Positions 46,480 to 54,529 of a stretch of 64,000 nucleotides of DNA are shown piece by piece. The first letter of the stretch is position 1. Each line of letters begins with the position of its first letter. The position numbers and the translations under genes were made by a program. Source of the DNA: Synechococcaceae cyanobacterium (GTDB taxonomy: Bacteria > Cyanobacteriota > Cyanobacteriia > PCC-6307 > Cyanobiaceae); assembly GCA_947378425.1 (NCBI GenBank), contig CANCJV010000010.1, positions 1 to 64,000 of the forward strand. The letters run 5' to 3'. Under the pieces are notes generated by a model. The model was not told the origin of the DNA, made no database searches, and worked only from the letters and a program-made list of their open reading frames with translations.

Positions 46480-47070
46480 ATGATGTTCGAATTGACGTCG
46501 CCTCTCGCTGCAGCTCCTGTTTCAGCTACCGGTCAACAGGCGTTTCTGCTGGTTGCCTCCAGCTTCAGTCCCATGGATCTCTGGAGCAGGATTGAGAAGG
46601 CCTGGCCTGATCTTGGCCAGCATGGCGTTCAGTGTCTGTGGTCGGCACCGCTGTATGGACGTCATGGCGTGGGTCTCTATGTCACGGCCAGCTCACGGGC
46701 GCAGATTGAAGCCAGTGCTGAAGCGCTGCAACAGCTGATGGCCAGCAGCCAGGTGGAGATCAGACTCTGCAAAAATGATGGCCACACCCATCCCCTCGCC
46801 GCTGCTCAGACGCTCCATCCTGTCCAGGGATTGGTGGCGATCAGCTTGTTACCGGAAGGCCAGACCAGGGAAAGCGAAATTGTGCTCGAGTTGCAGTCCC
46901 TCACGGGTGTTCAGCAGGTGCGGGCCTGTTATGGCGAGTCGGATGTGTTGATGCTGCTGGCCGCTGCTGATCTCGATGGCTTTCGCGAGGTGCTGGTGCA
47001 CCAGATCCGCGGTGCTGATGGCGTCGCCACCACCAGCACTCGCCTTGTTTATGCCCTGCATCGCGGCTGA
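46480..47070 (+). CDS. Lrp/AsnC-type ligand-binding (RAM-like) domain protein
   Basis: 196 residues from ATG 46480; neighbouring codons at 46477 and 46483 are also starts. The C-terminal ~85 residues, VQGLVAISLLPEGQTRESEI then VLELQSLTGVQQVRACYGES and DVLMLLAAADLDGFREVLVH, follow the RAM domain pattern (V-x-x-C-Y-x-x-S/T-G-x-x-D). There is no DNA-binding helix, so it is a stand-alone sensor, or fused to an unknown N-terminal half that looks like a similar fold. It ends 22 bases inside the end of the convergent permease gene. Confidence 0.65.
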   Translation: MMFELTSPLAAAPVSATGQQAFLLVASSFSPMDLWSRIEKAWPDLGQHGVQCLWSAPLYGRHGVGLYVTASSRAQIEASAEALQQLMASSQVEIRLCKNDGHTHPLAAAQTLHPVQGLVAISLLPEGQTRESEIVLELQSLTGVQQVRACYGESDVLMLLAAADLDGFREVLVHQIRGADGVATTSTRLVYALHRG

Positions 47071-48431
47071 AACCACAGAATCCAGATCGCCAGCCCCAGA
47101 GCCAGTCCGACGGTGAAAATCTTGATCGGCCACCACGTCCACACCAACAGGCCAAACATCAGCAGCACCAGCAAACCGATGGTCAGCATCACCGTGGTGA
47201 CGATCGGATGGCCGGCCAGGGGCCAGCTGCCAGGCACCGGACCAGGCCGCTGCAGACGGGCCTGACGCAGGATCAGGGCCGGCACGATCCAGCACCCCAC
47301 AGGAATCCCAAGGCCGCCGCCGATCGAAAGAGCCTGGGTGAGATTGGTGGACCCGCCGTGCATCCAGCCCAGGATCAGCAGCAGGGCCGCCAGCGTCGGC
47401 AGGGCCGGCAGCAGGTCCTTTCCCCAGCCCCTGCCGGCCAGGGGCAGATCGCGCAGCTGATTGCCCAGCACCCCGCCGGCACGGATGGCGGCAAAACCCG
47501 AGAGGGTGATCGCCAGGGCAGCGCAGAGCAGGGCCACGGCTGAATCCCCCGTCCCCCCCAACGCCACCAGCACCGTGCCCTTCATGCCCTCCAGGCTTTG
47601 GCGTGGCACCACCTGACAGACGACGGTGAGCCACACCATCACCAGCGCGATCATCCCCAGGCTGCCCGCGACACTGCCCCGGATCAGACTGCCGCCGGCG
47701 CGGTCACGGGGCAGCACGAAGCTGGCCGCCGTCGCCAGCAGCGAGGGGCCGAAATAGGTGTAGAAGCTGATGGCCAGCAACGAGGACCAGGGCGGCAGCG
47801 ACCAGGGATTGATCTGGGCCAGGGGTGTCCAGAACTCCTGCAGGCTGAAGGAGACCATCCGCGGAATCACGCCGATGCTGATGCCCAGCAACAGGGCGAA
47901 GGTCAGGAAGCCCAGGAGCACCATCACGCTGAAGCCCAGGCTGCGGCGTCGATTGAGCGCCACAATCAGCACCGACAGGCCCAGCAGCCAGGGGACCTGG
48001 GGGGTGTGGCTGAGCCCTGCCATCACATCGACAAAGCCCAGCAGGCCCCCGACCAGCGCCGTGAACCACATCGTCAGGATGGCGAAGGTGGCCACCCGGT
48101 TGCCCATGGGCCCCAGGTAGTACTGGGCCACGGCCGGCAGGGTGGTGCGGCCCCGGGCGTCGTCCCCGAGCCGCACGATCGACTCGCTGAGCCCTGCGGT
48201 GATCAGCACATTGCCGGCGCCGATCAGGCCCAGGGTGATCAGGCCCAGGCCTGGTCCGAGGCTGGCGGCGGCGATGGCGGACACCAACAGGGTCTGGGGC
48301 AGGGGCAACAGCAGCGAAAAAATCAGGGACAGGGCGTAGGGGGGCAGGTCCAGCAGGCGCTCCAGCCCTTGATGCTGCGGAGCGGGGGGCGTGATCACGG
48401 CAACTGCCTTCGGCTTCAATCGACTCAGCAT
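47049..48431 (-). CDS. Amino-acid permease (APC superfamily)
   Basis: 460 residues from ATG 48431 with 11-12 helices, the usual APC size. Helix 1 holds YALSLIFSLLLPLPQTLLVS. Gly-rich and Pro-kinked helices follow (LGPGLGLITLGLIGAGNVL, ISFYTYFGPSLLATAASFVL). It probably takes up or exports an amino acid or related compound. The substrate is not readable. It is convergent with the Lrp-like gene; amino-acid sensing by that protein is a guess. Confidence 0.7.
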   Translation of the reverse strand: MLSRLKPKAVAVITPPAPQHQGLERLLDLPPYALSLIFSLLLPLPQTLLVSAIAAASLGPGLGLITLGLIGAGNVLITAGLSESIVRLGDDARGRTTLPAVAQYYLGPMGNRVATFAILTMWFTALVGGLLGFVDVMAGLSHTPQVPWLLGLSVLIVALNRRRSLGFSVMVLLGFLTFALLLGISIGVIPRMVSFSLQEFWTPLAQINPWSLPPWSSLLAISFYTYFGPSLLATAASFVLPRDRAGGSLIRGSVAGSLGMIALVMVWLTVVCQVVPRQSLEGMKGTVLVALGGTGDSAVALLCAALAITLSGFAAIRAGGVLGNQLRDLPLAGRGWGKDLLPALPTLAALLLILGWMHGGSTNLTQALSIGGGLGIPVGCWIVPALILRQARLQRPGPVPGSWPLAGHPIVTTVMLTIGLLVLLMFGLLVWTWWPIKIFTVGLALGLAIWILWFQPRCRA

Positions 48432-48587
48432 GCAGCTCAGTCCTCCAGCTGGTTGGCTGACGCGCTGCTGGTCCACCCCAAGTTCCCCATCGGTGCAGGC
48501 GCACCCGGAGTCGAAGGTCCTGGTGTTGCCGCTCACCGGCGAAGCCGATGGCCATGCACGAAACTGAATGAACGAATCGTGCTCACC

Positions 48588-48983
48588 ATGCCCCAGACCC
48601 AGCGCCAGCGGCCCCTGCCCCTGGTGATCACCCGATCCAGCGGCGAGGATCCCAGACCCGCTGAGGACAAGGCCGAAGGCGAGCGCCGGGGATTCGGTGG
48701 CGGCGGAGCGGCCAGGCCATCGAAGCGCAAGGGCGGCAAGAAGCGCAGTCCTTCCCTCACCAAGGCGGACTGGGGGCCGCTGGGCAAACATCCCGACATC
48801 GAGGCGATCGTGGCCAGGCAGCGCCTGCACCTGCCCCTCTCCGGCCGCATCAGTGAAGGGGCGGTGAACCGGGCCTGGAAAAGTGCCGCCGCCGAACATC
48901 ATCCCGATCGCGGCGGTGAGCACGACACCATGCAGCTGGTCAACACGGCCCGGGATCTGCTGCTCGGTCGGGGCGTCAGCTGA
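48588..48983 (+). CDS. J-domain (DnaJ-like) protein
   Basis: 131 residues from ATG 48588. A disordered basic N-terminus (GGGGAARPSKRKGGKKRS) is followed by a J-like helical domain ending GAVNRAWKSAAAEHHPDRGG then EHDTMQLVNTARDLLL. HPD in HPDRGG is the DnaK-ATPase-stimulating motif. The preceding helix is shorter than usual. It likely recruits DnaK to a client. Confidence 0.75.
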   Translation: MPQTQRQRPLPLVITRSSGEDPRPAEDKAEGERRGFGGGGAARPSKRKGGKKRSPSLTKADWGPLGKHPDIEAIVARQRLHLPLSGRISEGAVNRAWKSAAAEHHPDRGGEHDTMQLVNTARDLLLGRGVS

Positions 48984-49044
48984 GGCGTCCGGGACGGCCC
49001 TCCCCCCCGATCGGCCCGATGGCATTGACAGCGCTGGGACCAGC

Positions 49045-49213
49045 AGCCGGGGAGCGAAGGTTCGCTGTCGCGAGGGAACGACTTTGCGTTCCCGTTGCTG
49101 ATCGAACCGCCGACGGCGGTGGACGCTGTGGATCTGGCCTGCCCTCGCCTGCTCCGAAGACAAGCCCTGAGCCTGGAGCCGGGGCAGCTTGAGGGGGGCT
49201 TCAACGTGGATCC
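49045..49213 (+). pseudogene. Fragment of a larger protein (C-terminal end)
   Basis: After a TGA the plus strand reads SEGSLSRGNDFAFPLLIEPP then TAVDAVDLACPRLLRRQALS, LEPGQLEGGFNVDPGVWNS and a stop. It is strand-rich and protein-like, without a start. N-D-F-x-F-P-L-L resembles motifs in large secreted cyanobacterial repeat proteins, but I cannot assign it firmly. Confidence 0.3.
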
Positions 49214-49457
49214 GGGCGTGTGGAACAGCTGACGATGGCGGCACATGCCACGGCTCTGTTCTGATCGCTCTGGGTGTGATTCACCCGTCTGGCCTGGCCA
49301 GCCGCAGTGTGCAGGAAGCCAGCACTGACGACAGGCGGGCGAACCCGGCAAGCCGGCATCGGGTGGTCTGGACGCTGGCCAACACCAAGCGGCTCGTCAA
49401 CCGCGGGATACCCAGGAGGTTGAGCCGTTGCGATTCCATGGCCGCGACAGCCTTTTG

Positions 49458-49507
49458 GACGATGGACAGCCTTGTTGACGAAGCACAGCGTTGACGATGG
49501 ACAGCCT
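49458..49507. repeat. 15-bp direct repeat
   Basis: GACGATGGACAGCCT occurs at 49458-49472 and again at 49493-49507, 35 bases apart start to start. It is in non-coding DNA. It may be a slippage duplication or an old target site. Confidence 0.6.
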
Positions 49508-49724
49508 GGAGTCTGCAGCTGATTCGACGACCAGGACGTGTCTCAGTTTCAGAGACTTAAGCAGATTTCTGTTCACAGCTAGCTCGATCTCTCGCAACGT
49601 TGTGACATGACTTTCATGGAAGAACGAATGGCTTACGGCCAGCAGATCCGCTGCAGGGGATGGCGATGCGGAGACCTTTCGCTAGCAATGTGTCATGTCT
49701 GATGCTGACTGAACCGGGCATCAG

Positions 49725-50891
49725 ATGCACCGTCCAACCCTTGTCCCGAGGCAGCCGCAGATGCATTCAACCGCAAGAGCCAACCAGGCCTGCCATCACC
49801 CGACACGGGTGACGCCAGCCAAGGCGATGGAACTGGCCAACCTGATCCTGATTTCCTATAATAAGAATCTAAAGTTCACAGAGTCCATGAGTGAATTTGG
49901 TCACGAGCCTGAAGGCCTGTTTCCAGATACGGTGCTGTGCAACGATGATTCGAAATACGATGACGACAACCCCGAGCATCTCGCCGTAGAACCGTACAAG
50001 ATAGCCTCATGGATCTGGACAACGGAGCAAATGGGCTTGGCCCATGGATTCAAGCATCGGACATTGCCATTTGGCTTTATCGCCTACAGAACACTGACAA
50101 GAGAGCTTTTTATTATTCTCAGGGGGACGATCACCAGTAGTGAGTGGAAGAACAATGTCATCGCCGTTCCCACATCATCGATCAGTGAGGCAACGGATCT
50201 GGGTCTCGTCCATGCCGGTTTCAACAAATTGTTCAATGCCACGCATCAAGAGGTCTCTGAGTTGCACCTGGGCAAAATCGATGCCCACACTCCTGATTTC
50301 TATGGGGCGCCGAACCTGCCAGAGCGCTCGGGGAGCATCAAGGAAGCCATTACCGACGCCGTGATCAATGCCGACTGGCATCGCCAGGGCTACCGCATCT
50401 ACATTGCTGGACATAGCCTGGGCGGAGCCCTTGCGATGCTGGCGGGCTTCCACTTGTTGACCCATGATTACGAAGCTTACAAAGACATCCTTTCCGTCTG
50501 CACTTTTGGCGCGCCTCGAGTAGGCAATCAGGATTTTTGTAATTGGTTCAACAAATGCGACGTTGTGCGCTATGCCAATACCGAAGATATCGTGCCAACG
50601 GTTCCACCCTCAACTGTCAATCTTTTTGGATCAGACATGAAGGAAACCAACAACGCCAAGATCATTGCGATGCGAGAGGCTGGCTACAGACAACTGGACG
50701 ATACATTTGGGGCGACAAAAGGCCTGGATTACAATCGGCACGATGCATCAGGAGATGAGGCCTGGCAAAAAAGAGCCTATATCCATACAGGCGAGCATCG
50801 ATCCTTTACCACCAATATGGGAAGCATCAGCTACAATCACAACATGAAAGAGACCTACAGATGTGGCATAACCTCGCTGGAGAAGAGGTAG
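49725..50891 (+). CDS. Class 3 lipase
   Basis: 388 residues. IYIAGHSLGGALAMLAGFHL carries the G-H-S-L-G nucleophile elbow (Ser231). FIILRGTITSSEWKNNV is the class 3 R-G-T oxyanion block. FGAPRVGNQDFCNWFN and EDIVPTVPPS hold the conserved P-R-V-G and the catalytic Asp, and HRSFTTN could hold the His. There is no clear signal peptide. It probably hydrolyses acylglycerols or galactolipids. Codon use is AT-richer than the neighbours, so foreign origin is possible. ATG 49758 is an alternative start. Confidence 0.88.
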   Translation: MHRPTLVPRQPQMHSTARANQACHHPTRVTPAKAMELANLILISYNKNLKFTESMSEFGHEPEGLFPDTVLCNDDSKYDDDNPEHLAVEPYKIASWIWTTEQMGLAHGFKHRTLPFGFIAYRTLTRELFIILRGTITSSEWKNNVIAVPTSSISEATDLGLVHAGFNKLFNATHQEVSELHLGKIDAHTPDFYGAPNLPERSGSIKEAITDAVINADWHRQGYRIYIAGHSLGGALAMLAGFHLLTHDYEAYKDILSVCTFGAPRVGNQDFCNWFNKCDVVRYANTEDIVPTVPPSTVNLFGSDMKETNNAKIIAMREAGYRQLDDTFGATKGLDYNRHDASGDEAWQKRAYIHTGEHRSFTTNMGSISYNHNMKETYRCGITSLEKR

Positions 50892-51090
50892 GTACTGGCT
50901 GCCTGCAGCAGCTGTCTGTCCTGGTTCCAGGAGCTGCGGGGTGGCTTCGGGATAGCCAGGGCCGTCGCCTGTGCTGGAGAGGTGCCCAGCTTCCAGCGGC
51001 TCGTTTCACGCCGAACGGGCCTCCGGGCTGAAGCGTCAGCGCTGCCTGCAGCCAAGGTTGTCAGACCTGGTTACAGGCAGAAGGCAGGAC

Positions 51091-53460
51091 TTACACCTTG
51101 CCCATGAACTCTCCCCACAACTGGGCCGCCAGAGCACCGGAGGCGTAATCCGCTGCATGGTTGTCATCGTTGCCCATCCAGATGCCCGTAAGGATGCCGC
51201 GGGTGGGCGAGTAGCCGATGAACCAGACATCGACACCATGGTTGGTGGTGCCGGTCTTGCCGCGGGCATCGGTCACCACGCCGGCATGACGACCGGTGCC
51301 GACCTGGACCACCCTGCGCAACAGGCCATCCATGGCCTCGGCCACCTGGGGATCGATCAACTGCTGCGGCTTTTCACCGATCGGCGTCGTCACACCACTC
51401 GGCGGGCATTGGGCCAGATTCAGGGCGGACTTGCAGATCCCCAGGTCATAGATCCGTTCGACGCCATGCATCGGTACGCTGCGGCCGCCATTGGCCACCA
51501 CCGCATAGGCCCGTGCCATTTCATAGAGCAGGGTTTCCTGTCCACCCAGCACCATGCTGTAGTTCGCCTCCAGTGGCGTGCTGATGCCCAGTTGGCGCGC
51601 CCTGTGGATCACCTGGTTCAATCCAGCCTTTTCGGCCAGGCGCAGAGCCACGACATTTTCGGAATAGGCGAAACCATCGGCCATGCTCATGCGCCCGTCA
51701 CGACCCACCGGCCCATGGCCGCAACCGGCCACATAACTCAGCGAGGCGCAGGAGATCAGCTCCTGGGGTGTGGCGCCGGCTTCAAGGGCTGCCAGATAGG
51801 TGAACAGCTTGAAGGTGGAGCCCGGCTGACGCAGCGCCTGGACCCGGTCAAAGCTGGATTGCTTGTAATCGCCGCCACCGACATAGGCGAGAATATCGCC
51901 GGTTTTGATCTCGATCGCGATCAAGGCCGCCTGGCTCACACCCAGGGGCTTGGCTTTGCTGTCCAGGAAGCGTTGCAGCTGTCGTTGGGCCAGTGCTTGC
52001 AGATGGGGATCGATGGTACTGACAACGTAGTAGTTACCGCCTTCTCTGTCGGCATTGAGATTCAGGGCAAATCGGGTTCCGGCGAGTTCGGCTGAGACAT
52101 AGTCGCTGAAAAATGGATAGCTTGTGAATGAAGATTGCCTGCAGGCCGATGGATCAGTGTTCAAGGGTCTACGGCTGGCGTCAATCAATTGCTGATCATT
52201 GATGTAACCCTCATCGTGCATGCGTCTGAGCACGAGGTCCCGGCGCAATTTCGGTGTCCAGACCTTCTCATCCGCCAGCGGGGGTTCCGGCTGACCGCTG
52301 CGCTGTTCCCGCTCCAGCCTCTCGGAACGCAGGCGCTCGGGGGAGGGGGCGTAGCAGGGGCTGTAGCCGTTCGGTAACGGCAGGAGTCCCACCAGAAACG
52401 CCGACTCGGCAAGATCGAGCTGGCGGGCCGACTTGCGGAAATATAATTGGGCCCCTTGCTCAAAGCCATCGGCTCCCAGGCCGAGATGGGCGCGATCGAG
52501 ATACATTTTGAGGATCTCGTTCTTACTGAATCCCGTTTCCAGTTGCCAGGCCACCCACAGCTCGCGCAGCTTGCGCCTGAGGCTGTAGTCATTGCCGACG
52601 GAGGGGTAGTAGATGCGTGCCACCTGCTGGGTCAGGCCACTGCCGCCACCGCTGTGGTGCACCAGGGAGCGCAGGGTGCCGAACACGTCCAGTCCGCTGT
52701 TCCAGCCGAAGCGGGAGTCCTCCGAGGCCAGCAGGGCCTGGCGCAGCTGCAGGGGGTAGGCGTTGAGGCTGGGCAGGGCTGTGGCCGAACCCTCCCTGGC
52801 ATCAATCTGGCGGCCGTCGCTGCTGACGATCTTCACCGGTCCGCCGATGGCCCGGATGTGGGACCCGCCGGCGATGCTGCTGGCCAGCAAAAGCCCTCCC
52901 ATCGCCAGGCCCGAAAGGGTCAGGGCCGTGATGCCCCCCCAGTGCCCGAGGCGCTCCAGATCGCTGCGGGGATGGACGTAGCGCAGGGTGGGCGCCTGGG
53001 CGAGCGCCGATCCCAGTTGCAGGGCATCGCCATGGCGCAGCCTGATGGTCCGGATGCGCTGATCCTTCCAGAACACCCCATTGGCGGAGTTGAAGTCCTC
53101 CAGAACAGGGTCGCGATCGCCGCAGCGCTCCCGTTCGACAACACAGTGCACACGGCTGACGCCATCGGCATCGGCCACCAGCTCACAGTGAGGATCGCGG
53201 CCGATGCGGATCCGTTCGCTCCCCAGCGGCAGCCGCTGCAGCCGAACGCCATCGCGCCAGAGTTCCAGCGAGGCCTGGCGTGCCCGCAGAGCCATCCAGC
53301 CCTGGCGTAAAGCACACCAGCGATCAGACCAGCGGCCGTGTCGCCATCGTTCGATCCGCTTGCCCCTGGTGGCTGGCGGTTCAACCGCTGTCGAGGCGCT
53401 GGCGAGATGGCCGGTGCTGGCTTGCTCTGGCCTGCGCGCGCCTGACATTCCTTGTCCCAC
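51091..53460 (-). CDS. FHA-domain penicillin-binding protein (class A, transglycosylase-transpeptidase)
   Basis: 789 residues. A cytoplasmic FHA domain spans ~77-155: RIRIGRDPHC, GVSRVHCVVE and FNSANGVFW are the G-R, S-R-x-H and N-x-N/S-G motifs that bind phosphothreonine. A single membrane helix follows at ~174-197. GT51 transglycosylase: LLASEDSRFGWNSGLDVFGT with Glu247, GSGLTQQVARIY, and the helix ENEIL-like KNEILKMYLDRAHLG. Transpeptidase: PGSTFKLFTYLAALE (Ser and Lys) and RGKTGTTNHGVD (KTG). It polymerises and cross-links peptidoglycan at the plasma membrane. The FHA domain makes this synthase a likely target of threonine phosphorylation. It is divergent from an operon with kinase and phosphatase. 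Confidence 0.93.
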   Translation of the reverse strand: MGQGMSGARRPEQASTGHLASASTAVEPPATRGKRIERWRHGRWSDRWCALRQGWMALRARQASLELWRDGVRLQRLPLGSERIRIGRDPHCELVADADGVSRVHCVVERERCGDRDPVLEDFNSANGVFWKDQRIRTIRLRHGDALQLGSALAQAPTLRYVHPRSDLERLGHWGGITALTLSGLAMGGLLLASSIAGGSHIRAIGGPVKIVSSDGRQIDAREGSATALPSLNAYPLQLRQALLASEDSRFGWNSGLDVFGTLRSLVHHSGGGSGLTQQVARIYYPSVGNDYSLRRKLRELWVAWQLETGFSKNEILKMYLDRAHLGLGADGFEQGAQLYFRKSARQLDLAESAFLVGLLPLPNGYSPCYAPSPERLRSERLEREQRSGQPEPPLADEKVWTPKLRRDLVLRRMHDEGYINDQQLIDASRRPLNTDPSACRQSSFTSYPFFSDYVSAELAGTRFALNLNADREGGNYYVVSTIDPHLQALAQRQLQRFLDSKAKPLGVSQAALIAIEIKTGDILAYVGGGDYKQSSFDRVQALRQPGSTFKLFTYLAALEAGATPQELISCASLSYVAGCGHGPVGRDGRMSMADGFAYSENVVALRLAEKAGLNQVIHRARQLGISTPLEANYSMVLGGQETLLYEMARAYAVVANGGRSVPMHGVERIYDLGICKSALNLAQCPPSGVTTPIGEKPQQLIDPQVAEAMDGLLRRVVQVGTGRHAGVVTDARGKTGTTNHGVDVWFIGYSPTRGILTGIWMGNDDNHAADYASGALAAQLWGEFMGKV

Positions 53461-53513
53461 CAGCCGGGTACACCCTGGTTGCTTACACTACTTGTTGTCA
53501 TTTTCCGGGCCTG
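53461..53513. promoter_or_regulatory. Short divergent intergenic region of the FHA/kinase block
   Basis: Only 53 bases separate the FHA-PBP start (minus) from the membrane-protein start (plus). Promoters for both sides must overlap here or lie inside the genes. It holds a TTACAC/TACACT element usable as a -10 on the plus strand. Co-regulation of both sides is likely. Confidence 0.45.
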
Positions 53514-53792
53514 GTGGTGGAGCAGCGGCGCGACCCCTGGGAATCCTTTCGGCTCTGGGTGGCGCTCACGATCGGCCTCTACGCCATCCGCGCCGCCTTC
53601 GTCGTCACCTGGCCCGGAGCCATCCCTGGTTTTGTTCTGGCCTGGATGGTGCTGCTGGCCCTGCTGCTGGCCCTGCGGGCGCTGCTGTTTCCCGGCCGGG
53701 TCAGTCCCTGGCGACAGGGTGAAGGCGGCTTCTGGAGCGAGATGCGCGAGGACTGGGGCCACTGGTGGCGCCGTCGCCTGGGAGGCCGATGA
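53514..53792 (+). CDS. Small two-helix membrane protein
   Basis: 92 residues from GTG 53514 (or 53517). Two helices (LWVALTIGLYAIRAAFVVTW, FVLAWMVLLALLLALRALLF) are followed by a Trp/Arg-rich cytoplasmic tail (REDWGHWWRRRLGGR). No family recognised. Its stop overlaps the start of the next gene (ATGA), so it is translationally coupled with the FHA protein. It may be a membrane scaffold of the signalling block. Confidence 0.6.
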   Translation: MVEQRRDPWESFRLWVALTIGLYAIRAAFVVTWPGAIPGFVLAWMVLLALLLALRALLFPGRVSPWRQGEGGFWSEMREDWGHWWRRRLGGR

Positions 53793-54520
53793 GCGGCGAG
53801 GCCTGCCTGGTGTTACGCCAGGACCCCACCAAGGTGGCCTCGCTGGATCGCAGCCAACCGCTCACCATCGGCAAGGCCGCCAACAACAGACTCTGCCTGC
53901 CCGGATTCGAGGCTGTGGCCGCCAACCATGCGGTGGTCCGGTTTTCGCGCAGCCACGGCTGGCTCGTCTGTGACTGGGGCAGCCCCCAGGGCACCCTGCT
54001 CGAAGGTCGGCGCTTCCAGCACTGCCGTCCCCTCGCCGATGGCGATGAGATTCAGCTGGGGGGCCAGGGGCCGGTGCTGGTCTTTCGTCTGTCGGCAGCC
54101 ACTGCCCGGCCCCCAACGCCAGCGCCCACGGGCTCGCCCCCGTCCCCCCGCTCCGGCCAGCCCAGGGCTGCGGCCAGGCCGCCGGCTCCGGCCGCTGTGG
54201 AGATCGACGGACGCCAGCTGGCGCTGGATCGGGTCGCTTCAGCCTTCGTGCGCAGCCAGCCGCGCTATCCGCAGATCTTCAGTTGGTGGGCCCTGTCTTG
54301 CCTGGGCGGGCTGATGCTGCTGCCCATCCCCTGGCTGTTCTGGCCCTGGGAAGGGGCGGCCCTGGTGGCCTGGCTGGTGCTGGGTTCGCGCAAGGAGCAC
54401 ACCCTTGTGCTGACCTTGCGTGATGGCATGGCCTATCGCCAGAACTTTGCCAGCAAAGCCACCGCCCTCGCCCATCGCCAGGGGATCCGCCAGGCCATCG
54501 GTCAGAGCCTCGATGGCTGA
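53789..54520 (+). CDS. FHA-domain membrane protein
   Basis: 243 residues from ATG 53789. The FHA domain (~10-100) has LTIGKAANNRLCLPG, NHAVVRFSRSHGWLV and CDWGSPQGTLLEG. The second motif shows N-H in place of S-R-x-H, and G-S-x-x-G-T is the N/S-G loop; phosphothreonine binding is likely but not certain. A Pro-rich linker (RPPTPAPTGSPPSPRSG) leads to two helices at ~165-205 and a cytoplasmic tail with a strand pair. It should read phosphorylated partners at the membrane. It lies in a four- to five-gene operon. Confidence 0.8.
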   Translation: MSGEACLVLRQDPTKVASLDRSQPLTIGKAANNRLCLPGFEAVAANHAVVRFSRSHGWLVCDWGSPQGTLLEGRRFQHCRPLADGDEIQLGGQGPVLVFRLSAATARPPTPAPTGSPPSPRSGQPRAAARPPAPAAVEIDGRQLALDRVASAFVRSQPRYPQIFSWWALSCLGGLMLLPIPWLFWPWEGAALVAWLVLGSRKEHTLVLTLRDGMAYRQNFASKATALAHRQGIRQAIGQSLDG

Positions 54521-54529
54521 GCTGCTGCT

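Larger units (their letters stand above)
48984..49724. other. Intergenic stretch with one relic and a direct repeat
   Basis: Contains the protein relic at 49045-49213 and the 15-bp direct repeat at 49458-49507 (listed). Otherwise no gene is recognised. Confidence 0.4.

Noticed and set aside
47598-48587. Long upstream part of the plus-strand frame that ends in the J-domain protein
   Set aside because: Antisense to the permease and His/Gln-rich; only the part from 48588 looks like protein.
51091-53310. Plus-strand frames opposite the FHA-PBP
   Set aside because: Antisense shadows of a gene with full catalytic motifs.
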